A stretch of DNA of 64,000 nt from Dipteris shenzhenensis (lineage: Eukaryota > Polypodiophyta > Polypodiopsida > Gleicheniales). Where the stretch lies: the NCBI GenBank assembly GCA_047967505.1, contig CM106540.1; one strand, 5' to 3'. The position numbers and the translations under genes are program-made. Positions within the stretch are counted from its first letter, which is position 1, and each line of letters starts with the position of its first letter. The notes under the pieces are model-generated. The model did not search any database. It saw only the letters and a list, made by a program, of their open reading frames with translations, and was not told where the DNA came from. Below are positions 1-10,998 of the stretch, piece by piece.

Positions 1-505
1 GCATCACTAATGGTACGGGCACTTCTTTGGCTGGTCATTGTGACTCAGATTAGGGCTGGAGATGTTGATTCCAGGAAATCAGTTTCTGGATATTGTTTCT
101 GTTTAGGTTCAGGTATCTTCTCTTGGATCAGTAAGAAACCACCAATAGTGGCATTGTCTTCTACCGAGGCTGAGTACAAGGCAACATGTTTTGTGAAGCA
201 GTGTGGCTGCAAGGGATCTTATGGCACATGGGAGTGCAAGAGGATGAGGCAACTGTGTTGAGGTGCGACAATAAAAGTTGCATGGCCATTGCTAAAAATC
301 CAGAGACAAAACATATAGAGATTCAGTATCACTATGTGTGTGATTTGATTGAGGATGGGATGGTTGATTTGATTTGATTGAGGACGGGATGGTTGATTTT
401 ATTGAGGTGCGACTAGTCAACCACCAAGGCACTCGAGAAGGATCAGCTTCAGGTTCATTTTCAGAGACTCGGTATTGTGCCAAGAAGGTAGACATTGAGG
501 GGGGG
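1..505 (+). pseudogene. Ty1/copia RNase H C-terminal fragment
   Basis: The end of a copia pol gene. Residues like DSRKSVSGYCF, followed by ALSSTEAEYKA and then CDNKSCMAIAKNP and KHIEIQYHYVCDLI, are the RNase H signature of Ty1/copia polyproteins. The frame is broken: an extra base near position 53 destroys the usual D-W-A-G step, and another shift near 190 moves the reading from frame 1 to frame 3. A short duplicated stretch (TTGATTTGATTGAGGA) lies near 345-400. It ends in a polypurine tract (about 496-505) directly before the LTR start, so this is the 3' end of an element whose 5' part lies outside the window. Confidence 0.85.
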
Positions 506-1195
506 TGTTAGATATGATCAATGCCCCACCCTCCTAGTAACCAGTAGTGGTCCAAGCTGCTCAAGTTGTAAGGCCCCCATATGAGGAGAAGCCATGTGTG
601 AGCCCGAGACACTGGATGGATCTTGACTTGCATGTCAGATGAGGTTTATCAATGAGACCGTTGATGGTAGAAAGGTGATTGTGTAGGAGCCCCTTATTCT
701 TACTGGGGCCTAGGGGCCAGTGGCCCCCCTGGTGGGGGTTCGCCTGGTGGGGGTTCGGGGGCAAGAGCCCCCGAGGCGACGGTATAGGAAATATTCCCTA
801 AATATTCCATGGACGACTAGTCAGTTCCACCGATTAGGTTGACTAGTTGTCTCCACTGAGGCTAGGCTGATTGGTTGGTTCCACTGACTATGTTGATCCA
901 ACTACTGCCATCATAGCTATAAAGAGGCGACCTCCCCAATCCATTGTATCAGATCCGTTCAGATCAGATCAGATCTTCCAGCTAGTAGCTCTTCACCTAG
1001 TATCTGTCTAGATCACCATCTAAGCTCCACTGTGGGAGCGCACTGGTGGACGGAGCCATCATCTATACTACATCAGTATTGAAGGAAAATTTTATTCATC
1101 TCCAGTTTGCTGTGTACTCTCTATTCTTTTTTCAGTTTTTGTTCCACTACGTCGTGTAATTTAATACTTTCCTCTCTGTTGTCGTGTAATTAACA
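506..1195 (+). repeat. 3' LTR of a copia element
   Basis: The LTR begins TGTTAGATATGATCAATGCC right after the polypurine tract and probably ends in TAACA near 1195. It holds a TATA-like box (CTATAAAGAG near 918). The start resembles the LTR at 41761. The 3' boundary is uncertain because a short sequence with TCGTGTAATTAACA is tandemly duplicated at about 1160-1265. Confidence 0.7.
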
Positions 1196-1275
1196 TCGGC
1201 ATCATTTAATTGTCGACTAGGCCTTTGCTCTCTATTGTCGTGTAATTAACATTGGCATTGTTTAATTGCTGGGCT

Positions 1276-2335
1276 AGAAAAGTACATCGTCTAGTCGAAG
1301 TTGTACTCCCCTAGTTGGGCTAACACACACCCAATAGCAAAATTGGGGGCATCTATGTGAACGTGAAATATTAGATTCCAGTACGCGGTCCGTGATATTG
1401 GTGTTGTGGCTAGAGCTAGCTTGAGGGTTTCAAAGGATTTCTGACATTCCTTAGTGCACTCAAAGACTACTAATAGCTTGTACAAGGGCTGGGCTATGTC
1501 TGCATAGAACTAGATGAACCTTCGATAGTAGCTCGTATGGCTCGTAAACCTCTGCACGCCCTTGGCATTTGTGGGGGGAGATAATTCTAGAATGAGGTTG
1601 ATCTTGTTGTAATCTGTGGAGATGCCATTCTTGGACACTGTGGCTGAGAATCACATTGCGTTTGACCCAAAATTGGCACTTCAGGGGATTTAAGGATATA
1701 TGGTATGACCTGCACCTTTCTAGGACCAACTTCAAATATCTCAAGTAATCATCTCATGCTGAGTTCATGCACACATCATCCAAGAAGACTGCCACGAAGT
1801 CCCTTAGGTACTCCTTGAAGACGGTGATCATCAATTGTTGGAATGTGGCAGACATATTGGTAAGCCCAAATATCATTACTTTGGCTGCATACACACCCCA
1901 CCCAGTTGCGAAGGCAGCTTTCTGTTGATCTTGCAGGGCGATGGGACATTTGATTGTATCCCGAGAATCCATCTAGGAAGCTATAAGCTTCCTTTCCCGA
2001 ACATGTTTCGTGAAAGGCAAGGGATAGTGGTCGTGCCTAGTGGTAGCATTAACTTTTTTAGATCCATGCATACTAGAATCTTTTCATTCTTCTTGAGGAC
2101 TATCACAACGAGTGACACCTAGTGTGTATGCTCTATCTCATAGATGAATCTTTCATCTATGAGTTTTTGGATCTTGTCTCTCAATATGAATGCATATTTG
2201 GGATTCAAAGGATAGGGACGCTGACACATTGGCCTGATATCGTCTACTAGCATGGGTATCATGTGCTACATTACTTCAGGAAGATGAGCACACCCTTCAT
2301 ATCCATGTATTTCCAATCCATGCAATCCTTTTACT
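1276..2335 (-). pseudogene. Ty3/gypsy reverse transcriptase fragment
   Basis: Read on the minus strand from about 2330 down to 1290: a conserved RT entry (KLIDERFIYEIEHT), then FATGWGVYAAKVMIFGLTN (the palm domain), then VFLDDV, the Ty3/gypsy version of the YxDD catalytic box, at about 1770-1790. This is followed by the connection region (SLNPLKCQF) and the start of RNase H (IDAPNFAIGCVLAQ). Several frame changes and stops break it. No LTR is paired with it, so it is a truncated relic. Confidence 0.8.
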
Positions 2336-2364
2336 CTTGAAGGAGGGCAATGAAAGCATTCTCC

Positions 2365-3760
2365 TCATTGGGGGTTGCCATCTGTACAATGAAAGAGAAA
2401 TACTGTAAGGATATAGAAATAAGAAGAAATAAAGTTGAATGTGAAGAGGGAATTTCTCTTACCTTCTTCTCTCATCCCATAGAATTTGACCATGGCTCTC
2501 TGCAAATTCTCTACATCCACATAAACATTATTGAAAGCATTCATCTCAAACATTTGGATGCCAGACTTCTTTTTACTCTTCCAAGTCATTGTGCCACTTA
2601 CACAATGGTATCCTCCAAGCTTTTCTCTAGCACATTGGTTTGTTTCTTGACATGCAAGCCTTATAGACCACGGTGTTGGCAATGGCATTGTAGATATCTT
2701 ATATTTTTTTTCCATAGCAAGCTTAAAAATTAAAAAAAAAGAGTTGTAAACTTCACGACTTACACCAGCAACATCGCAAGCTTCACGACATCACAAGCTT
2801 GCACAAGGCCCTTGAAGTCCTTCATTACCTCTCTAGCAACTTGTTCACATAGCCCTTTTTGTCTAGGGTCCTTCAACACTTCCATGAAATCAATTGGCTT
2901 TATTAAACTTCTTAGAACATATGAAGGATCACTATCATCCATTTCCATTGTTCCCATCACATCCTCCATGAAATTCCTAAAGTAGAGTACAAATAAGTCT
3001 TAGTGGAAACAATGCAACACCACGAATATTTTGGAGTAAGAAATTTCATTGAAAATTTGGGGAAGTAACCTTGTAGCCCGTATTCTTCTCTTTCGGGCAT
3101 CACTATTGGTTGAAAATGCATCCATAGATTGCAATTGTCTTTTCCTCTCCTGTAGTCCCAAATGTGTTCCTTTCAACTTTTGTACTCATTCTATCGACTT
3201 CTCTCGTTCCTTCTCCACAGCACATTGAACTTGGCCATAGATAGAACTTTCCAAATCTTGTTTGCTTTCAGCGAGCTTCTGGATTGATTCTTCCAATTCA
3301 TGTTGCTCCAAGTCTAGTGCATGTGCTTTGTCAACTGAGTTCTTTGTTTTGCAATTGGAGATACTACATACTATTATGCATTGCCACAATAGCAATATTT
3401 CCCAAATGTGCAAGTTCTTCTTCTTGGGCTCTCTGCACCTTGCTTGCTTGCATAGCCCATGTCTGAGAACGGTTGAATCAATTGTAATAACCAAGCAATC
3501 CAGCATGTCCCTTGCCAACAAACTGAACAATCATGCACTGTATGAAAAGGAGGACTCTTTTGGGTGGCAGGGCCTAAAGGATACAAGTTTCCATCCACCC
3601 AAAGGTCAAGATGCTTCTTCCCTTGCAATCGAAGACTGTGGAGCACACTTTGAGGAGTTCCACTATATCCCAAATAGCCTGTGCTTGCATATTCTACCTC
3701 TAGTTGTAGGTTCACATGGTACTTGTTGGATATGTCCTCAAATGGTGCCATGAGTACTCA
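2365..3760 (-). pseudogene. Degraded copy of the 44-56 kb element's transposase N-terminal region
   Basis: Three blocks match, in the same order and strand, the transposase at 52.5-55.6 kb. First, KHLDLWVDGNLYPLG near 3600-3640, against QHIDLWCDGSISKMS. Second, a Glu/Lys-rich coiled-coil stretch at about 3190-3310. Third, DPSYVLRSLIKPIDFMEVL at 2870-2930, followed by NNVYVDVENLQRAMVKFYGM at 2478-2545, against NNIFLDLQQLQKRMVEFYGI. Blocks are separated by intron-like gaps and frame breaks. The catalytic C-terminal half is absent. No terminal inverted repeat was found beside it, so it is a truncated relative, not a mobile copy. Confidence 0.65.
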
Positions 3761-3789
3761 AAGAGAGGTATCAGTGATGCAGGCTAAAA

Positions 3790-4130
3790 TGTAGGGGAGA
3801 GCTGGCAAAGATGGAGCAGTGAGAGGGAGAGAGTAGCAAGGAAGAGGGAGGAGGAGAAGCAAATGAGGGCAAGAGGAAGAGGAGGAGGAGAGTAGGGCGA
3901 CAGGTGTATAAGGGAGGAAAGGAGCTACTATAGGAGGAGGAGGGGAGAGATGCTACAGGAGGGAGGAGGAGGGGAGTGATTCTGCAGGACGGAGAAGCAG
4001 AGGAGAGGGAGCCTGGGCAGCTGGGGAAGGAGGGGAGAGGAAGGAGGTAGAAGGAGCCAGAAGGAGGAGGAGGAGGGCAGAGGGATGAGGAGGAGCAAGA
4101 CAGAGGAGGGGAGAGGAGGAGGCAGTCAAT
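3790..4130. repeat. Purine-rich (GGA/GAG) low-complexity tract
   Basis: About 340 bp of almost unbroken A/G on the plus strand made of GGAGGA, GAGGAG and AGGGGAG runs. The open frames across it, Ser/Pro/Leu-rich on the minus strand, are products of composition and not genes. Confidence 0.85.
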
Positions 4131-4351
4131 AGAGCGAGCGAGAAAAAGCGAGCAAGCCCAAAAAAGCGAGCGACAATTAGTTGAAGTGATTGGAAAATCA
4201 AGCAAGCAAAGAAAGAATCTAAGTTTTTTATAAAATAATTGCTTGAAGTATAAAGTATTCAAAAGAGTGGTTATGTGTCACATTTCTTGAAATTGAGTAG
4301 TCTAAAGTTAAGGACTATTGCAACATGACCCCATTTGGGTTTGCCAATTAT

Positions 4352-4623
4352 CCTGGGGGGTCACTCATAAACATGTAACATACCACTTTTGTGCATTGAG
4401 GGGTGTTTTTTAGTGGGGGGACTTACATGTTGTTTGTGTGCATGAGGGGATTTGTAAAATAGCAACTTAATGTAATTTATATATGTAGACATTTTAAAAT
4501 GTAAACACATACATGGGTTCAACCATTTACATGATGAAATGTAAATTGCAAGAATAGGGGTAATTTTTAATACATGCTTGCTTGCACATGCTTTATGGGT
4601 TTATGAAGAGTGATCCCCAGAGT
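4352..4623. mobile_element. MITE copy 1 (TIR with GGGGGGTCACT core)
   Basis: The left terminus holds CTGGGGGGTCACTCATAAAC. The right terminus, read in reverse complement, holds CTCTGGGGATCACTCTTCATA. The element is flanked by near-identical 8-bp repeats (GCCAATTA at 4343-4350, GCAATTAA at 4624-4631). It has no coding capacity. It shares its terminal sequence with the MITE at 5452-5698. 8-bp target duplications suggest hAT-like mobilisation, but the superfamily is not certain. Confidence 0.65.
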
Positions 4624-4745
4624 GCAATTAAAAGGTAGAGGATGTTAAATTTTCATTTGTTTTTTGCCAAAATAGACAGTGTCTTCTCACTCCCCATTAT
4701 GGGAAACCTTGCTTTAAACTTGGAGCAAAAAATTGGACAGAATCT

Positions 4746-5143
4746 CACAAAATTCATATTCTGATGCACACAATTTTTTTAGATGGTGCAAAAAGGCATG
4801 ATATTGATCTAATCATGCCTTGTCATTTGATTTGATATGTAACATTATGCCATTTATATTTGACAATAAAAAGATGTAGGGATGTTAAAAACTCATCTTT
4901 TGGGCCAAAAAAATCATATGTTGACATCTTGCATAAATACAGGGATGTGAAAATGCCCTCTTTTGGGCCAAAACAGGGAGCGCGTTAAAAGAGGGCATTT
5001 TCACATCCTTGTATCTTTTGATTTACAAGTCCAAACAGGGTCATGTTACATATCAAATCAAATGGCAAGGCGTACTATAGATGATTATCATGTCTTTGTG
5101 CACCATCTAGTAAAATTTAATGCACCAAAATATGAATTTGTGG
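4746..5143. repeat. Foldback / long imperfect inverted repeat
   Basis: Arms of about 160 bp at roughly 4746-4905 and 4985-5143 are reverse complements with scattered mismatches; an example is CATTTGATTTGATATGTAAC on the left and its complement at 5045-5065. The core at 4940-5010 has a near-perfect 22-bp pair around GATGTGAAAATGCCCTCTTT. The transcript would form a long hairpin. Nothing in it appears to be coding. Confidence 0.75.
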
Positions 5144-5451
5144 TTAATTTATTGCATTGGTTAGATTAGTGGGAGCTAAGAATAAATCATTAGGGAAGGA
5201 TATTTTTCCAGTAACAAAGAAATATGGGTTTCATTCCAAGAGTGAACAAAGTTAAAAAAGCTAAGCATTTACATATGCATGGAATCTAGACTAATCCATG
5301 CAAGGAGTCCTTGGAAAAACCCCAGCTGTGTGAAAGGTTGCATTGATGATCTCAATTACTCTAGTGGAAAGAGAGAACTTGATTGCAGTTACTATAGGGT
5401 TTTTCTTCAATACAAACAATGAATTGGAAATTGAACATACAAACTATCTCA

Positions 5452-5698
5452 CTCAGGGGGGTCACTATGTATAAACCCTCTATATCACGTGCGTTCAAGG
5501 CCTATATTTAAAATCCCTTATCTGTAAATTTTTTCATTAATAAAATGTACCCCTTTTCTATACAAATCTGTAAATTTTTTCCAAAATTATTTTAAATAGT
5601 CCCTTATGTATATTTATTTCTGTAAATTTTAGAAATAAAAAATATCCTTCTGTTGAACTCACGTGCTAGGGTTACATATGATGAGTGACCCCCCCGAG
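5452..5698. mobile_element. MITE copy 2 (TIR CTCAGGGGGGTCACT)
   Basis: A 247-bp element with inverted termini (CTCAGGGGGGTCACT on the left, CTCGGGGGGGTCACT in reverse complement on the right) and further pairing inside (CACGTG..GTTCAA on both arms). It is flanked by a perfect 8-bp direct repeat, CTATCTCA (5444-5451 and 5699-5706). The inner part is A+T-rich and non-coding. Confidence 0.85.
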
Positions 5699-5907
5699 CT
5701 ATCTCATGGATGATGTGAAATTAGCGTTAGTGGCTTAGAAAGTTATATGCATATTTAACCTTCTAGCATTGAGGAAACATATGGACTTTTGAATAAGTTA
5801 TTATTTTTTGCTACTGAAATGGGGGATTTATAAATCTTTTATTGTTTTTTATTGCTCGCTTTTTTTGGCTCGCTCACTTTTTGTCGCTCACCTTTTGGTA
5901 ATCCTCA

Positions 5908-6032
5908 GGGAGGGGGAGGGAGGGAGAGGGAGAGGGAGGAGGAGGGAGGGAGGGAGGGAGGGAGGGAGGGAGGGAGGAGGCGTAGGGAGAGAGAGGGAGG
6001 GAGAGAGAGAGAGAGAGGGAGGGAGGGAGATT
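5908..6032. repeat. GGGA/GA simple repeat
   Basis: Runs of GGGAGGGAGGG grade into GAGAGAGAG. Open frames through it are compositional. Confidence 0.9.
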
Positions 6033-6059
6033 TGAAATTTGAAATTCAAATTTAGAAAA

Positions 6060-7440
6060 GTGGCACCCTCCCCTCATTGATGGGGGGAGAGGTGGGCTCA
6101 AATGTGGGCTTAACCCACCTAGGTTGGGTTGGTTAGGTCTCTTTGGGACCCTCCAAGCTCCTTGCATTAGCCCACTAAGCATTCCCTAATCCATTCCTTA
6201 TGAGGCCCTTTTGAGACCTCAATTCTCCCCTAATGTATACCAAGAAGAAATGGAACAGAGGATCTTACATTTATAAAAACTCGGCAATTGGTGAGAGCCG
6301 TAAAGGCTAAAAGATTACAGCTAATGATCATAATTATTCAAATATAAAAGGAGTATTCTATCCAAATTCTCTTGGTCATCAAGAGATTATTGTTGCCATT
6401 GGAGAATCCTCAAGTAAAGAGAGAAGAATATGACCACATGTTTGACTCTAATGTTGCTTGGGTCTCAAAATATTTACATTCACAAAAGTGCTCTTTGTAT
6501 TTATGAAGTAGACATGGCCCTTGTCCGTCAAATGAGATAAGAGGTTAGACCCTCCTTTCTATATAAAATAAAGAGTTATAAAAAGCATTTCAAAAGAAAA
6601 TGACATGAAAGAGTGAAAACCACACATCCATAAAATACATCATGTAAAAACATACTTGTTAAAATACTTACCTAAGATACAAGGTACATAATCCTTGTAA
6701 TCTAGACAACATGATTCTATGTGTAGCCAATGTAATGTTACATTGAGGGAGGGTGTTAGGAATCATGGTGTAAGAATCACTTCCTAAAGTTAAGGGTGAT
6801 TGTATGCACATGGTTCACATGGAAGATCATGGGCTCCATAAATGTTGTCACATGGAACATGGCCAATGTATCATGTAATCAAGGATGTAAAAAAGTACGT
6901 GGAGAAAATGTACACGATTGTATGGATGTGGATACGACCAAGTGTGTGTGGCCCTTGACCCACAACTCTAGTGGAGCTCTTGTTCCTTTTTTAAGGGATC
7001 AAATTCGATCAACCCAAACGACAAATACAAATTCCTTTCATTTACTAGCAATTCTCAATCTGTTAGAATATGGATGTACGAATTTGCATAAATGACTTTC
7101 TTCTTCCCACTAGTCCCTAAGGTATTTCCTAAGCTATTGAGGAAGCACTTTAATTAGAAAAATCAGCTCTTACTCTAGCTTCACGATATTAGTGCAAAGT
7201 CTATCACGTGTGGTCTCTCTCTCTCTCTCTCTCTCTTTCTATCTCTCCCCCATGCAAATTCTTTTATCTCTTGCAAGTGATAGCTTCCTTTATTCTCATT
7301 CTCTCACTCTCTCTCTAAGAGCTCATAGACCTTTAGAATGTTGACATTTAGGACAATCACATTAAGTTGACATTTAGGACAATCACATTAAGTCCAAGTC
7401 AATCTAGTTTAGAGATTCACTGGTATATGACCTGAACCAT
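6060..7440. other. Gene-free region with copia-like remnant
   Basis: No coding frame is supported. At 6741-6756 a polypurine-like GAGGGAGGG followed by TGTTAGGAATCATGG resembles a copia PPT/LTR junction, so part of 6754-7100 may be an old LTR. (TC)n runs occur at 7216-7240 and near 7300. At 7340-7400 a 30-bp sequence (GACATTTAGGACAATCACAT) is tandemly doubled; related copies occur after 10290. Confidence 0.4.
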
Positions 7441-7799
7441 CCCAAAAATACACTACTACACATGGATCCTATTGCAACGCTTAAGTACTGACGTTTAGCA
7501 TGCGTGGGGCGCTAATCATTGGTATCGGAACCGGGGTTCGTTAAGGGTCGCTATATAATGACTTTAGTGAAACGTTGCTATATAGCGACGTTTACTAAAG
7601 TTTCTATATAGCGACTTTTATCAGATTGGTAATGGTCGTTATATAGCGACACTAAGATAGTTTTCTATAGCGACGTTTTACAGAGAGTTTTTTTTTTCAT
7701 ACCAACCTTAAAAGATAGTTTTTTCAATGACAAATTTGTTTTAATTTTCATACATGTTTGATCTTTTGAGAGAATAAAAGTATCATATGCTCATGCATA

Positions 7800-8240
7800 A
7801 GAATAAGCATATCCTTTCCTTCCTTTTCTCTTATGCTTATGCTCTTTTTCCCTCTTCCTTCTTTTATGCTAATGCTTATGCATGAGCATATGTCTCCTTC
7901 TCCTCTTTTCCTCTCTCCTTCTCCTTCTCCCTCTCCTTTCCTTCTCTTCTTTTTTCCTCACTTTTTCTCTTCTTTTCATAAGCATATGCCTATGCCTATG
8001 CCTATGCATATCCTTCTCCTTTCTTTCTCTTCTTTTTTCCTCTCTTTTTCTCTTCTTTTCACAAGCATATGCCTATGCCTATGCCTATACCTATGCATGT
8101 CCTTCTCCTTCTCCTTCTTCTCCTTTCTTTCTCTTCTTTTTTCCTCTCTTTTTCTCTTCTTTTCATAAGCATATGCCTATACCTATGCTTATGCATGAGC
8201 ATATGCTCATATGCTTATTAAGCATATGCTTTCTCAATGT
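7800..8240. repeat. Pyrimidine-rich tandem repeat with TATGCC units
   Basis: Three copies of a roughly 80-100-bp unit. Each has a run of TATGCCTATGCC followed by a CTTCTCC/TTTTCCTC tract ending CTCTTCTTTTCA (copies near 7900, 7980 and 8060, with an edge at 8165). The open frames here only reflect this composition. Confidence 0.8.
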
Positions 8241-8465
8241 ATTCTCTTATGCTTTGTTAGTGTATTCTCATATGCTTTCTCAATGTATTCTCTTGTTTTT
8301 TGTTTTTTGTTTTCATGTTTGTGTCTACGTTAGACATGGGATCACGTTGCACGTTCGACGAGTACGAAAACCCTCATAGGGACATCTCAGGGGCCTACAC
8401 CTGCAACTACCCCTAGCCCGACTCCTCTCGGACGTAGCACTGCGACTACCCCTCGGGGAACTCCT

Positions 8466-9350
8466 TTGCTAGCAGTCCATGGCTTTGTCGGGAGTCTTGA
8501 TGAGTTTGTGGCACAAATGACCGATGAGGAGGTAGCAAGATTCTTCTCTCTGCTATCCCAGAGGACCGCAGCAATTCCCTCTCCTACACCGACGGCTGGA
8601 CCTACTGCCCAGCCATCCCCTCGTGCCCCTTCAACTGAGGGATCATCATTTGGGCATGCCCATCATAAGGGAAGGAAGAGTAGGAGGGGTCGCTTATGTT
8701 GTGCTGACTCAAGAGATGTAGACGAGTCAGCACACTGACATCCCTACAGGTGTCCACTTGGTCCTAAGACCCAGTACCAGTCAAGTCCCTTGCCCTCTCC
8801 TACTCCCACTGCTACTCCTCGCTCCGAAAGCGCTCGCACAAACACCACTCACTCTAACTCTACCACTACCATGAGTCTTCCTTACTCAGTCGAGGACCTA
8901 TCCTATCAAATCACGGCTGCTAGAGAGATAATAGAAGATAAAAAGGGCAAAGCAGTGATGGCCACCATGAGGTGGTTGATGAGCCATCACTTCAAGAGTG
9001 GCATTGCTATTGATTGGCAGTATCAAGATGACCAAAAGAAGTAGGCGGTCATCGACGAATTAAAAGAAAAAGACCCTAACCCCCCATATTTGGAGTAAAA
9101 TGAGAATTACATGCGAGAGCGCATGGGTTTGGTCTTAAAGCATCGTAGATCAACCTTGCGTACTTCCATCGCAAAGGGGAGGGCTAAACCCAGCTAGGCA
9201 GACAAAGCTGATTGGAAGTTTTTTAAGAAGCAGAACAGGGACCATCCCGAAATGTTCGAGGGTCAGAGGAGGGTTGCGAAGAGACGGCTGGACGCCGTAG
9301 GTACTTTGCACTTTAGTGTAGGCGGACGGTTGGCATTCGAGGCAACCGTG
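8466..9350 (+). pseudogene. TnpA-like remnant of the deleted CACTA element
   Basis: Frames at 8466-8738 and 8790-9044, continuing through stops to about 9350, give a Ser/Pro/Thr-rich N-terminal part (PSPTPTAGPTAQPSP). This is followed by charged helical residues (RERMGLVLKHRRSTLRTS; ADWKFFKKQNRDHPEMFE). This layout is like the plant Ptta/En/Spm TnpA proteins, but identity is weak by eye. TAG and TAA stops occur inside. A relationship to the minus-strand TnpA-like gene at 24.3-25.7 kb is inferred from position in a CACTA element, not from clear alignment. Confidence 0.4.
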
Positions 9351-9811
9351 GTAAGTCTACTGCTTCTAATTTAATGTATTGTTCTATTTGTTTTACTACA
9401 TATTACATGCACTTTATCTAACTCTCGTAAATTGGGTCCACAAGAAGCTCCGATGGGTTGCCTTCCTACAGATGCAGACGTGATGCGTGTTTTGCGTAGG
9501 AATAAAGCCGTGGTTTATTGAGCAGGAGGCAATGGGAGCGACGGTCGATTGGGCTGAGGTGGCTGCTCGCATGGTATAAGTCTACTCCTACTTGTAATCT
9601 CACTTTTTAAATTGTTTTATTCTTTAAGTTCCAATCTAATTTCCAATTAATATGGTTTCATTCTTAGAGTCAAAGCTCAAGCGTCCCATCACTGGAGGCG
9701 AGCGATGATGAGGGCCAAGGATCAGGCGCAGCTCACGAGGGCCAGGGATCAGGCGTAGCTCACGAGGGCCAAAGATCAGGCCATTAAGACGAGGACGATG
9801 ACGATTCGAAT

Positions 9812-10030
9812 GAGTAGTAGTAGTAGTAGTAGTTTGCATATACTTCACCATGTATATCCTTTTGTATATTGGCTCGCTTGAGCGATTTTGTATCACCCTT
9901 TTCAAAAGGGTAATTTTGTAACAAACAATGTTGTATATCTTCGACATGTATATGCTTCTGATGCTTGATCGGTTCATTTGAGCGATTTTGTATCACCCTT
10001 TTCGCAAGGGAAATTTTGTAATAAAAAACT
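9812..10030. repeat. TAG microsatellite and 112-bp duplication
   Basis: (GTA)n at 9815-9832, followed by two copies about 112 bp apart of a segment containing GAGCGATTTTGTATCACCC and an AAGGGTAATTTTGTAA-like end (9880-9920 and 9980-10022). Confidence 0.75.
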
Positions 10031-10289
10031 TTTTTTTTGTAATTACTAAACAAAAAACAATAGTGGGGCTAAATAGGGCTTATTGTAGCCCTGTTTAGTC
10101 CCACTAATGCTTTTTTTTAAGTTCTATTATTCGTCGCTATATAGCGATGCTTATATAGCAACCGTTCTTTTCCGACGCTTATAACGACGTAAATAACGAC
10201 CTTTGCGCCTGTTTTTAAAAAAAAAATAGTGTAAAAAACGTCGGACGTATTTTCATTGAAAAAGGGCCTATGCCTTGTAGTGATAAAAC

Positions 10290-10605
10290 TTAACTAGTTT
10301 TTAACTACTAGGAGACACAGCACTAGTTTAGGATAATTGCATTAACAACCATGGAGATGGTGAAATATATTGTTGTTCAACTATGGTGGTTTTAGGACAA
10401 TCATGTAACTAATGTTTGACCTAAATGATTAGGGTGACATATTGGATGATGTTCTAACCACCAAGCTAATTTAGGACAATCACATTAAGTCCAAGCTAGT
10501 CTAATTTAGAAAATAAGTTAAACAATTAACTTACTTCATAATTGGTGTTTGACTTAAACCAGCAGGGTGATATATTGCATGATGTTCCAACCACTAGGCT
10601 TGTTT
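10290..10605. repeat. Tandem duplicated A+T-rich repeat beside the CACTA insertion
   Basis: Two diverged copies of a roughly 165-bp unit with TGTTTGACYTAAA and GGACAATCACATTAAGTCCAAG. The same motif occurs at 7370-7400, left of the CACTA element, so the transposon sits inside this repeat. Confidence 0.6.
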
Positions 10606-10930
10606 AGGACAAGTTGTGCCTTCCCAATGGTGAGCCACCAATTGGCGTAGATGATGATATTTCAAATGTCACATTACTTCTTGTAGATTTGATGCCAGAA
10701 TGGACGGAGGAGATTGCAGGTCACCTCTTCGAAGATGGATTTTTGCACAAGCCCCTCAACAAGAAAGGGGTCGAAAAGCTAATTAAGGATGTAGTACCAT
10801 ACTGACTGATTGCCAAGCAACTCTATGAAATGGATTATGTGACGTTGTGTGCATGAGGATGAATTTTTAGATATTCTTGAAGAAGAACATTTCGAAATAT
10901 CTAGTGGCCAATTTGTTCTCAGTTCTCACA
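10605..10930 (+). pseudogene. Gypsy RNase H-integrase junction fragment
   Basis: Reads PEWTEEIAGHLFEDGF, then KGVEKLIKDVVPY, then (after a stop) LYEMDYVTLC and HEDEFLDILEEEHFE. This is the spacer before the H2C2 integrase finger in plant Ty3/gypsy pol. It ends where the finger should begin. It is the same type as the integrase at 15.9 kb but not continuous with it. Confidence 0.6.
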
Positions 10931-10998
10931 AACAGACTCATCGCAGAGCTCCCTACATGTACGTAGATCTTGCTTTCTATGGAAAACAGAGTGCGAGT

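Larger units (their letters stand above)
7451..10283. mobile_element. Deleted CACTA (En/Spm-like) transposon
   Basis: The ends start CACTACTACACATGG on the left and, in reverse complement, CACTACAAGGCATAGGCC on the right. A 3-bp duplication (ATA) flanks it at 7448-7450 and 10284-10286. The subterminal zones hold repeated palindromic motifs, GCTATATAGC(GACG), at 7540-7660 and 10130-10160, the type of site a TnpA protein binds. At 2.8 kb it lacks a TnpD-type transposase and holds only TnpA-like remnants, so it is non-autonomous. Confidence 0.85.

Noticed and set aside
3771-4262. 163-codon minus-strand frame
   Set aside because: It is the translation of a GA-rich low-complexity tract (Ser/Pro/Leu runs) with no domain.
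5808-6182. Overlapping frames on both strands across the GGGA repeat
   Set aside because: Arg/Glu/Gly or Ser/Pro/Leu runs follow directly from the simple repeat.
7833-8379. 111- and 165-codon frames rich in Ser/Phe/Leu and Cys
   Set aside because: They span pyrimidine-rich tandem repeats in two frames at once; not protein-like.
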